DNA of 64,000 nt from Mesorhizobium sp. CA14. GTDB taxonomy: Bacteria > Pseudomonadota > Alphaproteobacteria > Rhizobiales > Rhizobiaceae. The notes below the pieces were generated by a model that searched no databases, was not told the origin of the DNA, and saw only the letters and a list, made by a program, of their open reading frames with translations. The stretch covers positions 1 to 64,000 of the forward strand of contig NZ_JAIUHR010000028.1 in the NCBI RefSeq assembly GCF_020165195.1. The letters run 5' to 3'. The position numbers and the translations under genes were made by a program. Below, one piece after another: positions 1 to 9,579 of the stretch (its first letter is position 1; every line of letters starts with the position of its first letter).

Positions 1-1619
<1,619 letters not shown>

Positions 1620-1832
1620 GATCGTCTCCTTGTGGAAGCGCTCAGATGGACCGGAAATCACCGGCGTTGCAAGCCAATGCCGGTGATAGACCGGTGAACA
1701 TATTTCGAATAGTTGTTCACTTTTATGACACAGTCCATTCTGTGTTTGCCCGCTTTGCCGCCAGCCCGCCTATCCTCATATTGGCGTGGACAGCGGCGAG
1801 GGCCGCACAAAGACAAGGGAAGGAGCACGATC

Positions 1833-2765
1833 ATGCTCAATCAGATCCAGGGGTTGCATCACGTCACCTCGATGGCGAGCGATGCACGCCGCAACAATGA
1901 GTTCTTTACAAAAAAGCTCGGCCTGCGCCGGGTGAAGAAGACCGTCAATTTCGACGCGCCGGACGTCTACCATCTCTATTACGCCGACGAGGTCGGCACG
2001 CCGGGTTCGGTGATGACCTATTTCCCGTTCCCCGATATCGCCAAGGGCAGACACGGTGTCGGCGAGGTGGGCACAACGGTGTTCTCAGTGCCGGAAGGCA
2101 CGTTGGCCTATTGGGAAAAGCGCTTCGCCGATGAGGGCGTGGGCAATGTTGCCCGCACGACAAGCTTCGGCGAAAAGCGGCTCACCTTCACCGGTCCGGA
2201 CGGCGACAGTTTCGCGCTCGTCGAGGACAAGACCGACAAGCGGGCGCCCTGGATCAAGGGCGGCGTTCCCGGCGACGAGGCGATCCGCGGCTTCCACTCG
2301 GTCTCGCTCCGGCTGAAGGATGGCGGCGCCGCCGAGGAGCTGCTGAAGTTCATGGGCTATGAGGAGGTCGACAAGTCCGGCAACATCCGCCGGCTGGCGA
2401 TCAAGAAAGGCAACGGCGCCGATGTCGTCGACATCGAATCGCTGCCGGGTGCCGGCTTTGCCAATCTTGGCGCCGGCTCGGTGCATCACGTCGCCTTCGC
2501 GGTCGAGGATCGCGCCAAGCAGCTGGAAGTACGCAAGGCGCTGGTCGACACGGGCTATGGGGTGACGCCGGTCATCGATCGCGACTATTTCTGGGCGATC
2601 TATTTCCGTACGCCGGGCGGCGTGCTGTTCGAGGTCTCCACCAACGAACCGGGTTTCGACCGCGACGAGGACACCGCGCATCTCGGCGAGGCGCTGAAGC
2701 TGCCGACGCAGCATCAGCATCTGCGACCTTACCTCGAAGAACACCTGCCGAAGCTGGAAGACTGA
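1833..2765 (+). CDS. VOC-family ring-cleaving dioxygenase (MhqO-like)
   Basis: This 310-residue protein has two vicinal-oxygen-chelate modules. Candidate metal ligands are the His in GLHHVTS near the N-terminus, the His in SVHHVAFAV, and the Glu in VLFEVSTNEPGF near the C-terminus, as in extradiol-type dioxygenases. The family includes MhqO/MhqE, linked to hydroquinone and quinone detoxification. The ATG follows AAGGGAAGGAG. The next gene, an alpha/beta hydrolase, starts 4 bases downstream, an arrangement known from mhqO-mhqD operons. The substrate is inferred from family only. Confidence 0.85.
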   Translation: MLNQIQGLHHVTSMASDARRNNEFFTKKLGLRRVKKTVNFDAPDVYHLYYADEVGTPGSVMTYFPFPDIAKGRHGVGEVGTTVFSVPEGTLAYWEKRFADEGVGNVARTTSFGEKRLTFTGPDGDSFALVEDKTDKRAPWIKGGVPGDEAIRGFHSVSLRLKDGGAAEELLKFMGYEEVDKSGNIRRLAIKKGNGADVVDIESLPGAGFANLGAGSVHHVAFAVEDRAKQLEVRKALVDTGYGVTPVIDRDYFWAIYFRTPGGVLFEVSTNEPGFDRDEDTAHLGEALKLPTQHQHLRPYLEEHLPKLED

Positions 2766-2769
2766 GGCC

Positions 2770-3399
2770 ATGAGCAAGGGTGCTTACATCCACAAGGTGC
2801 TGCCCGGTCCGCCGGGCAGTCCGCTGCTCTTGGTCTTGCACGGCACCGGCGCCGACGAGAACCAGCTTCTCGGTTTCGGCCGCGAGCTTCTTCCTTCGGC
2901 GACGATCGTCTCGCCGCGCGGCGATGTGTCGGAGCACGGTGCTGCGCGCTTCTTCCGCCGCACCGGCGAGGGCGTCTACGACATGGACGACCTGGCGCGC
3001 GCGACATCGAAGATGGCTGGCTTCGTCAGGGCGCATACCGAAGCGGCAAAACCCTCGGCGGTGTTCGGCCTCGGCTACTCCAACGGCGCCAACGTCCTGG
3101 CTTCGGTGGTGTTTGCCGAGCCCGGCCTGTTCGACGCCACGGCGCTGATGCATCCGCTGATCCCGTTCGAGCCGCAGGTGCAGGGCAGTCTTGCCGGCCG
3201 CCATGTCCTGATCACGGCCGGCAAACGCGATCCGATCTGCCCGCCCAATTTGACGTCGCGGCTCGAGGCCTATTTGCGCGCCGACGGCGCCGATGTCACA
3301 GTGGAATGGCACGACGGCGGGCATGAGATTCGGCCGAATGAAATCGAGGCGGCGCGGCGGTTCTTCGCGCCGGCGCCGGTTGCCGAAGGAGGCAATTAA
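2770..3399 (+). CDS. Alpha/beta hydrolase, phospholipase/carboxylesterase type (MhqD-like)
   Basis: This 209-residue cytosolic serine hydrolase has the oxyanion segment HGTGADENQ at about residues 24-32, the nucleophile elbow GYSNG near residue 100, and a likely Asp-His pair in the last third (GKRDP and GGHEI). It matches the YpfH/MhqD esterase family, which acts on small carboxyl esters or quinone adducts. It sits 4 bases behind the VOC dioxygenase and 1 base before the next start, so the three genes are probably one transcript. The true substrate cannot be read from sequence. Confidence 0.85.
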   Translation: MSKGAYIHKVLPGPPGSPLLLVLHGTGADENQLLGFGRELLPSATIVSPRGDVSEHGAARFFRRTGEGVYDMDDLARATSKMAGFVRAHTEAAKPSAVFGLGYSNGANVLASVVFAEPGLFDATALMHPLIPFEPQVQGSLAGRHVLITAGKRDPICPPNLTSRLEAYLRADGADVTVEWHDGGHEIRPNEIEAARRFFAPAPVAEGGN

Positions 3400-3400
3400 A

Positions 3401-3700
3401 GTGACTGACCAACTGCCCGAGATCGAACTGGAAGACCGTGGCTCCAAGGGGCGCTATGTGCTGCGCGGTCCCGGCGGCGCCGAGGCCGAGATGACCTTCA
3501 CCAAGATCGGCGAGCACCAGCTGATCATCGACCACACCGAAGTGCCGGATGTCTTTCGGGGCCAGGGCGCCGGGCTTCGGCTCGTCACCCGCGCGGTCGA
3601 GGATGCGCGCGCCGCCGGCAAGAAGATCATCCCGCTCTGCCCCTTCGCCAACGCCCAGTTCCGCCGCCACCCGGAATGGGCGGATGTGCTGAAGCGGTAG
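3401..3700 (+). CDS. Small GNAT-type N-acetyltransferase (YjdJ-like)
   Basis: This 99-residue protein starts at GTG one base after the preceding stop, with GAAGGAGG upstream. It carries the compact YjdJ-type acetyltransferase core: VPDVFRGQGAG is the acetyl-CoA pyrophosphate loop (RGQGAG), followed by a helix and the C-terminal IIPLCPFANAQFRRHPEW signature typical of this minimal family. The acceptor is unknown. It is the third gene of the mhq-like cluster and is probably co-transcribed with it. Confidence 0.85.
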   Translation: MTDQLPEIELEDRGSKGRYVLRGPGGAEAEMTFTKIGEHQLIIDHTEVPDVFRGQGAGLRLVTRAVEDARAAGKKIIPLCPFANAQFRRHPEWADVLKR

Positions 3701-3723
3701 CGCGGCGTTCCCTTCTCCCTTGT

Positions 3724-3817
3724 GGGAACTGAGGAATTGAAGAACTGAAGAACTGGGGAATTTTAGAAAAAAGCTCAGCGCCCGACGTGACGTCGCTTCT
3801 TCAATTCCTCAGTTCCC
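3724..3817. repeat. Long inverted repeat, 21-bp perfect arms
   Basis: The arm 3724-3744 (beginning GGGAACTGAGGAATTG) is an exact reverse complement of 3797-3817, separated by 52 bases. The left part also holds direct repeats of GAACTGAAGAA-type units. It lies between the acetyltransferase and dipeptidase genes. It may be a miniature mobile or RIME-type element, or a transcript-end hairpin, though no T-run follows. Confidence 0.8.
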
Positions 3818-3925
3818 GCAGGGGATAAGGAAAAGAGCAGCGCTGGCATTTGCACCGCCCGGTCATCTTGCCTAAGTTGACGGTTCGCCCGGACGAAACC
3901 TGTCGTCCCGCCCGTCCCGATTTGA

Positions 3926-4996
3926 ATGGCTTCCCTGATGACCGATACCGACCTGATCCCCGTTTTCGACGGACATAACGACACGCTGCTTCGGCTCTAC
4001 CAGTCGAAGGAAGCTGATGTCGAAAAACTGTTCATCGAGGGGACGCCGGGCGGGCATATCGATCTGCCGCGCGCCAGGAAGGGCGGCTTTGCCGGCGGTA
4101 TGTTCGCGATCTTTCCGCCGCCGGTCGAAAAGTCGAAACGCAGCGCGGTGCCGCCGGCACCGAGCGACAATGAACCGCTGCCGCCGGAACTGCCGCGGGC
4201 CGATGCGATCACCTCGACCATCGGCATGGCTTCCATCCTGTTTAGGCTGGAGCGCGCCGGCGCGCTGACCGTCTGCCGCAGCGCCGGCGACGTGCGCGAC
4301 GCGATGGCCAAGGGCTCGATCGCGGCGGTGTTCCACATCGAAGGCGTCGAGGCGATCGATCCCGAGCTTGCCATGCTCGACGTGCTGCATGCTGCAGGTC
4401 TGCGTTCGCTGGGCATCGTCTGGAGCCGCCCCAACGCCTTCGGCAATGGCGTGCCGTTCCGCTTTCCGTCCTCGCCCGACACCGGGCCTGGCCTCACCGA
4501 TGCCGGCAAGGCGCTGGTCAAGGCCTGCAACAAGCTTCGCATCATGATCGACCTCTCGCATCTCAACGGGATGGGTTTTCGCGATGTCGTGGCGCTGAGC
4601 GACGCGCCGCTGGTAGCGACCCATTCCAATGTGCATGCCATCTGCGGTCATTCGCGCAACCTGACCGACTGGCAGCTCGGCGCGATCCGCGAATCGGGCG
4701 GCATGGTGGGTCTCAACTTCGCCACCGGCTTCCTGCGCGAGGACGGCCGCATGAACGCCGACACCAGTCTCGACATCATGGTGCGCCACATCGACTCGCT
4801 GTTGCAGGCGCTGGGTGAGGACGGCGTCGGTCTGGGTTCGGATTTCGACGGCGCCATGATCCCGGCCGTTATCGGCGACGTTGCCGGCCTGCCCAAGCTC
4901 ATCGATGCGCTGGCGGCGCGCGGTTTCGGGCGCGCGCTGATCGAGAAGATCGCTTACCGGAATTGGTTGGATGTGCTGGAGCGCACGATCGGCTGA
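3926..4996 (+). CDS. Membrane dipeptidase (renal dipeptidase family, peptidase M19)
   Basis: This 356-residue zinc peptidase cleaves dipeptides, and in this family sometimes D-amino-acid-containing ones. The HxD motif is in FDGHNDTLLRL near the start. The bridging glutamate is in VFHIEGVEAID at about residue 135. The later metal ligands lie in IDLSHLNGMG and ATHSNVHAICGHSRNLTD. GLGSDFDGAMIPAVIGDVAGLP is the usual C-terminal block. An alternative start is ATG 3938; neither start has a strong ribosome binding site. No signal peptide is seen, so it is probably cytoplasmic. Confidence 0.9.
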   Translation: MASLMTDTDLIPVFDGHNDTLLRLYQSKEADVEKLFIEGTPGGHIDLPRARKGGFAGGMFAIFPPPVEKSKRSAVPPAPSDNEPLPPELPRADAITSTIGMASILFRLERAGALTVCRSAGDVRDAMAKGSIAAVFHIEGVEAIDPELAMLDVLHAAGLRSLGIVWSRPNAFGNGVPFRFPSSPDTGPGLTDAGKALVKACNKLRIMIDLSHLNGMGFRDVVALSDAPLVATHSNVHAICGHSRNLTDWQLGAIRESGGMVGLNFATGFLREDGRMNADTSLDIMVRHIDSLLQALGEDGVGLGSDFDGAMIPAVIGDVAGLPKLIDALAARGFGRALIEKIAYRNWLDVLERTIG

Positions 4997-5000
4997 GACC

Positions 5001-5028
5001 CTGTCGATATTCAAGTGATGCCGGCCTG
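5001..5028. repeat. Copy of a dispersed short repeat (TGTCGATATTCAGGTG type)
   Basis: The sequence CTGTCGATATTCAAGTGATG followed by CCGGCCTG recurs with few changes at 13335-13362 (same strand), as the reverse complement near 13441-13468, and in weaker form at 47668-47694. All copies lie just past the 3' end of a gene. This copy appears to be a single half of the longer palindrome seen at 13335-13468. Confidence 0.7.
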
Positions 5029-5168
5029 AGCTGTAAACTTGCAGTGTGGATTGGCTGACGGCCCGAAATTCGTCATCCAAGGGCGAAGCGGACGCGCAGA
5101 CCCCAGGATCCATGCCGTGACTTGGCGCGAAGGATAAAGGCGGCGCAGAACAGAGGCTTTTCTGCACC

Positions 5169-5492
5169 GTGGCGACGCCTCGAAGTCACGGAATGGCCTA
5201 TATCGCGGCCGAAGGGCTCTCCTTCGCCATGGCCTCGCCGGCGTGCTATGCCGAGGCGATGCGCCGCGCCGGCTTTATCGACATCAGCATACGCGACCGC
5301 AATCCATGGTATCGCGAGGTCGCGCGCGAAGAGCTTTCGCGGCTCAGGGGGCCGCTCTACGCGCGGGCCGCGGCAGCGGTCGGCGCGGCCTATGTCGACA
5401 AGAACATCCAGACCTGGGAGGCGATGCAGAAGGTGCTTGACAGTGGCGAGCACCGCCCCACTCATCTGCGCGGTTGGAAGCCGGTTGGATAA
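5169..5492 (+). pseudogene. Remnant of a SAM-dependent methyltransferase (C-terminal part)
   Basis: The 107 codons from GTG 5169 match only the end of a class I methyltransferase of the sarcosine/phosphoethanolamine N-methylating type: SPACYAEAMRRAGFIDISIRDRN, then WYREVAREELSRLRGPLY. The SAM-binding half (GxGxG loop) is missing, and the upstream 170 bases do not encode it. It sits directly before a BetI-like regulator and other broken amine-catabolism genes. I read it as a 5'-deleted relic; the start shown is only the first available codon. Confidence 0.6.
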
Positions 5493-5498
5493 CCGGCG

Positions 5499-6185
5499 AT
5501 GCTGGAGACCGTCACACCCATGAAGACTGCAGAGGCGAGCGATGCTCTCCCCGATACGGCGCGGAAAGGCGATGCCGAAAAGCGTGGCCGCAAGGCCTCC
5601 AAAGAGGTCCGGCGGCTGCAGCTGATCGAGGCGACGATCGATTCACTGGCCAAGCGCGGCTATGCCGAAACGACGATGGCTGACGTGGCCGACGGCGCGG
5701 GCCTGTCGCGCGGCATCGTCAACTTCCATTTCGAGAGCAAGGAAAAGCTGCTCATTGCCACGCTGCAGCACATGTATGACGAATATTCGGCGCATTGGCG
5801 CACTGCCCTGCAGAAGGCGGGCGACGATCCGGCGCGACAGCTGCAGCATCTGGTATGGGCCGATTTCGACCGCTCGATCTGCAACAAGCGCAAGCTTGCT
5901 GCATGGCTCGCCTTCTGGGGCGAAGCCAAGTCACGGCCGACCTACCAGGCGCTGAGCAGTTCGCGCGACGCCTATTACCAGCAGGTCTTCATCGATCTCT
6001 GCACGACGCTCAAAGAGAGCGGCAACTACACCTATGACCCCCAGGTCATCGCGCTGGCGCTCAGCGCCATGCTCGAAGGCTTGTGGCTGCGGCTGATGAT
6101 GGGGACCGAGGACACCACGCGAGAGACCGCTTTGCAGGCGGCGAATGCGTTTTTGGCCGCCGCCTTCCCGAAACACTATGGCTAG
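5499..6185 (+). CDS. TetR-family transcriptional regulator, BetI-like
   Basis: This 228-residue protein has an N-terminal helix-turn-helix domain (about residues 35-90) ending in the TetR signature MADVADGAGLSRGIVNFHFESKEKLL, then an all-helical ligand domain. The HTH and the RRLQLIEATIDSLAKRG lead-in resemble BetI, the choline-responsive repressor. ATG 5520 is an alternative start with GGAG upstream. It heads the degraded amine-catabolism locus. Palindromes at 9480-9495 and 12387-12402 resemble TetR/BetI operators and are its most likely targets, by inference. Confidence 0.85.
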   Translation: MLETVTPMKTAEASDALPDTARKGDAEKRGRKASKEVRRLQLIEATIDSLAKRGYAETTMADVADGAGLSRGIVNFHFESKEKLLIATLQHMYDEYSAHWRTALQKAGDDPARQLQHLVWADFDRSICNKRKLAAWLAFWGEAKSRPTYQALSSSRDAYYQQVFIDLCTTLKESGNYTYDPQVIALALSAMLEGLWLRLMMGTEDTTRETALQAANAFLAAAFPKHYG

Positions 6186-6240
6186 CGAGAACTGGGGCTA
6201 GCAAAAGCCGGGGTTAGCAACAGCCGGCCAGCAAGACCGG
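6180..6240. repeat. Degenerate 16-bp tandem repeat starting at the TetR stop codon
   Basis: About four imperfect units of GGCTAGCAAAAGCCGG follow one another: 6180-6195, 6196-6211, 6212-6227 and a partial at 6228-6240. The first unit contains the TAG stop of the TetR gene (6183-6185). Other genes here show the same pattern (18821-18870, 24058-24121, 1-77). Confidence 0.7.
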
Positions 6241-6264
6241 CAAATCAAAAGAGGATGGAACAGC

Positions 6265-6872
6265 ATGAAGAAACTCAGTCGACGCCTGACATTGAGCTTG
6301 GCGCTTGGAAGCGCGATCGCGGCTTCGGCTGCGGCGTTCGCCGTTGCCGCCGCCGATCCGAAATACAAGGGCAGGGTTTCGATCGGCGACAATGTCGACC
6401 CGCCTATGCGCTGGCCAGCCTCGCCATCGGGCTCAAGGACTGGACCAAGATGACGGACGACCAGTTCAAGCAGGCCTCGGATTTCCTGCGCCAAGTGCAC
6501 AAGAATGTGCGCTCCTACTGGACCGACACCACCGACATGCCGATCAAGTCCAAGAAGGACACCGACGAAGGCATCTCGACCTGGGTCTGCGGCTACGTGC
6601 TGTTCAAGGACGCGCCCGGCGACGCCGACAAGGCCTATGACTACCTCAACGCCATCAACGATCCAGAAGTCGCCAAGGTGCTGGTCAAGGACTGGGGCTA
6701 CGGCCAGGCCAATGCCAAGGGCATGGCCGGCGTCGACCCGGCGGTCCTGAAGGAAAAGGGCTACGACAACGTGGAGAAATGGGTGGACAAGACGCTGTTC
6801 CAGCCGCCGCTGCCCTCGGGGCTCAAGCAGCGCATGGTCGCCGAGTTCGAGAAAATCAAGGCCGGCTATTGA
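6265..6872 (+). pseudogene. Broken polyamine-type ABC transporter substrate-binding protein
   Basis: From ATG 6265 a signal peptide (MKKLSRRLTLSLALGSAIAA...) leads directly into DPKYKGRVSIGDNVD, which normally lies well inside PotD-like proteins. The first half of the binding domain is therefore deleted. Just after codon GAC 6397-6399 the frame is lost: two bases are followed by GCC TAT GCG, so the rest (YALASLAIGLKDWTKM to KIKAGY, stop 6870-6872) reads in another frame. The tail carries the usual DTDEGISTWVCGYVLFKDAP and GYGQANAKGM blocks. Two independent lesions mark it as a pseudogene of a spermidine/putrescine-type periplasmic protein. Confidence 0.85.
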
Positions 6873-8167
6873 AGAGCAGCATCGAAAGGACCGACGTCGT
6901 CATCGTCGGCGCCGGCTTCACCGGCCTGTCCGCAGCGCTCGACCTTCAGCGGGCGGGCATCGATTTCCTCGTGCTGGAGGCGCGCGACCGTGTCGGCGGC
7001 AGGGTAGAGGCTGTGTGCAATGGGCTAGGCGAACTGATCGACAGCGGCGGCCAGTTCCTGTGCGTGGACATGCCCGAAATGATGGCGCTGGCCAGGGCCC
7101 ACGGCAAGACCTTCGTCGAGACCTATGTCGAGGGCGAATTCATCACCCATCCATCGATGGAGCCGGCGCGGGCGGAGCGGACCTATCGTGTCTCGATGGC
7201 GATCCGCGAGCGCATGAACAGAATCGATCCGGACGATCCAGCCATTGCCGGGCTGACCGTCGCCGATTGGCTGGAACGCCAGCACGATGAGGCCGATGCC
7301 AAGGCCGCTTTCCGCTCGTTGGTCGAGGGCCTGTGGTGCCTGGCAGCGGACAAGGTGCCGCTCTGGTATCTGATCGACAATGATCGCCGCATCACCAACG
7401 AGGTGTTCGAGCTGCAGTATTTTCTGGGCGACACCATGCAATCGCTGGCCGATGACCTCGCCGGAGAGCTTGGCGACCGGCTGCGCCTGAACCAAGCGGT
7501 GGCCCGTATCGAGCGCGCCCCTGAAGGCATTCGCATCAGCACCGGCGCAGCCACGATCGAAGCGCGCGAGGTGCTGATCGCGCTGCCGCCGGCGACGGCC
7601 GCGAAGCTCGATTTCACGCCGGCTTTGCCGGCGGAGCTCGCAAGCGCGCTCGGCGTCTGGGAAAGCGGCGCGGTGATCAAGATCCTGGTGCGCTACGCCA
7701 AGCCGTTCTGGCGCGAGCGCGCCTTGAGCGGCATGATGATGTGGCGCGATCAACCGGGGCTGTTTGCCTGCGACGCCAGCAAGGATGCCGATCACGCCGC
7801 GCTTGTCGTCTTTGTCGGCGGGCCGCTCGCGCTGCGCTGGCATCCGCTCGGCAAGGCGGCGTTGCAGGCGGAAGTCACCGCGCGGCTTGTCCAGGCGCTC
7901 GGCCCGCAGGCCGCCGACATCGTCGATTTCAGCTCGCGCGACTGGACGCATGACCGCTGGAGCGGCGGCGCCTATAGCGATCTCATCGTCGATGTGACGG
8001 CGCGTAATGCCGAGCGCGTGATCCTTGCCGGCGCGCCGCCGGTCCATTTCGCCGCCTCGGAACTCTCACCGTCTTTCCCGGGTTATGTCGAAGGCGCGAT
8101 CGTCGCCGGCCGCATCGCGGCCAGGAAGATTCAGTCCGCCATCGCAACCAAGGCTTCAGGATCGTAG
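6869..8167 (+). CDS. FAD-dependent amine oxidase (flavin monoamine oxidase family)
   Basis: This 432-residue flavoenzyme has the dinucleotide-binding motif VVIVGAGFTGLSAALDL at about residues 10-26, the LEARDRVGGR block, and a C-terminal FAD segment (SPSFPGYVEGAIVAGRIAA). It should oxidise a primary, secondary or polyamine substrate with release of H2O2. The start is TTG 6869, overlapping the TGA of the broken binding-protein gene, with AAGG upstream; this implies translational coupling in the ancestral operon. It looks intact, although the transporter genes on both sides are degraded. Confidence 0.85.
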   Translation: MKSSIERTDVVIVGAGFTGLSAALDLQRAGIDFLVLEARDRVGGRVEAVCNGLGELIDSGGQFLCVDMPEMMALARAHGKTFVETYVEGEFITHPSMEPARAERTYRVSMAIRERMNRIDPDDPAIAGLTVADWLERQHDEADAKAAFRSLVEGLWCLAADKVPLWYLIDNDRRITNEVFELQYFLGDTMQSLADDLAGELGDRLRLNQAVARIERAPEGIRISTGAATIEAREVLIALPPATAAKLDFTPALPAELASALGVWESGAVIKILVRYAKPFWRERALSGMMMWRDQPGLFACDASKDADHAALVVFVGGPLALRWHPLGKAALQAEVTARLVQALGPQAADIVDFSSRDWTHDRWSGGAYSDLIVDVTARNAERVILAGAPPVHFAASELSPSFPGYVEGAIVAGRIAARKIQSAIATKASGS

Positions 8168-8658
8168 GCGAGACGGATCGGCGCGCCGACCGGAATGTCG
8201 TCGGCGCCGAAATCGTTGGTCTCGGTCATCGAAAGCGGCTTTTCGAGCCCAGGTATCTCGACGATCAGATGCGTGATCTCACCGAAATAGTGGCGCTCGA
8301 CGACCTTGCCGGCGACCTCAAATTTTGCTGACGCATTGTCCCACAAAACGCGCAGGCGTTCGGGCCGGATGCCAAGCGTCGCAGCGCCGCCATTGCGGAC
8401 GAAGGCCTTCGGCCTGTCGGTCCTGACGCGGCCGAAGCCCAGCGTGTCGAGCACCAGCGAAGCGCCGTTTTCCTCGACGATCTCTGCCTTGACGAAATTC
8501 ATGCCGCCGAGGAAGTCGGCGACCTGGCGGTTGACCGGACGCTGGTAGATTTCCTTCGGCGAAGCGACCTGCGCGATGCGGCCGCCGAACATCACCGCGA
8601 TGCGGTCCGACATCGTCAGGGCCTCGTACTGGTCGTGCGTGACCAGAACGAAGGTGCC
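8131..8658 (-). pseudogene. Remnant of a PotA-like ABC transporter ATPase (C-terminal part)
   Basis: Only the end of the ATPase survives: VLVTHDQYEALTMSDRIAVM (H-loop region), the ASPKEIYQRPVNRQVADFLGG segment and a TOBE domain (LGIRPERLRVL ... VERHYFGEITHLIVEIPG). Walker A, the signature motif and Walker B are absent. At about 8657 the sequence passes into the middle of a permease gene read in a different frame. Its 3' end overlaps the convergent amine oxidase gene by 37 bases. Confidence 0.85.
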
Positions 8659-9295
8659 CGTCGCCGAGGTCGGTCGCGGCTTCGACCAGGGTCCGGTCGG
8701 CCTTCTCCAGCGAAACGAAGATCGGCAGGATGGCGAAGGTCGCCCAGGCATGGGTGAGCGTGATGACGACGGCGCTGGAATTGTAGAGCAGCGCCGTCGA
8801 CGGCTCGTCGATGATGCCGAGGCCCGTCAGGCCGGAATTGAGCACCCCGTTGTAGCCGAGGATCACCTTCCACGACATCACGCGCAGCAGATAACTCGTC
8901 CAGAACGGGATGGTGATGAGAAACAGCCACAGGCTCTTGTGGCGCCCGCCATGGAAGGAGATGAAATAGGCGATCGGGTAGGCAAGCATCACCGTCAGCA
9001 GGCTGCCCGTCAGCGATATATAAAGCGAGCGTCAGAGCAGGTCGCGGTAGATCGGCTCTGTCAGCGCGATCCGGTAGTTCTCCAGCGTGAATGTGTGGTC
9101 GATGGTGAGGTAGTTCTGCGTCCAGAAGGAATGGGCGATGACGACCAGGATCGGCAGGACGAGGAGAATAAGGGCGTAGACGAAGGTGGGACTGATCAGG
9201 GCAAAGCCCTGGACGGCTTCCGATTGCAGAAGGGGACTTCGTCTCGATCCCGCCATGCGCAACGGGGGCGACGACCCTTCTGCGGCAACCGTCAT
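8657..9295 (-). pseudogene. Truncated PotB-like ABC permease with a nonsense codon
   Basis: From ATG 9295 the protein reads as an inner-membrane permease (SPTFVYALILLVLPILVVIA, TLENYRIALTEPIYRDLL), then meets TGA at 9032-9034 where the family has a residue such as Trp. The same frame continues with RSLYISLTGSLLTVMLAYPIAYF, the ILGYNGVLNSGLTGLGI loop and the start of the EAA coupling motif (DRTLVEAATDLGDG). It then ends at a deletion junction near 8657, beyond which ATPase sequence follows. A second permease would normally lie in the deleted stretch. Confidence 0.85.
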
Positions 9296-9479
9296 TGCAG
9301 CGCTCCGGGCGTGATTTCGGTAGCTGGCTCGGACTGTCCCGCCATGCGGCCTTCCCATTCGTAGCGCCGACCGCCTGTTCCCGAATTATGCTTGGAGCAT
9401 GATCGCTCCTGGCTTGCCGGCTTTCTTCATCATGAGCGCATTCGCCGATTGAAATCAAGCGCTATTTCTGAGATATTGA

Positions 9480-9495
9480 TTGAACGGATATTCAA
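9480..9495. promoter_or_regulatory. Palindromic operator candidate TTGAA-N6-TTCAA
   Basis: TTGAACGGATATTCAA lies between the divergent permease pseudogene (minus strand) and the aminotransferase gene (plus strand). A second site of identical arm sequence and spacing lies at 12387-12402. The form resembles operators of BetI-type TetR repressors, one of which is encoded at 5499-6185. Confidence 0.55.
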
Positions 9496-9579
9496 AATGA
9501 AGCGACGAAAAGCCGAATTTCCATGGTTTTCCGCGTCGTTCGATATCCGATCAGAACAACCTGGCGATGCGAGGCGAAA

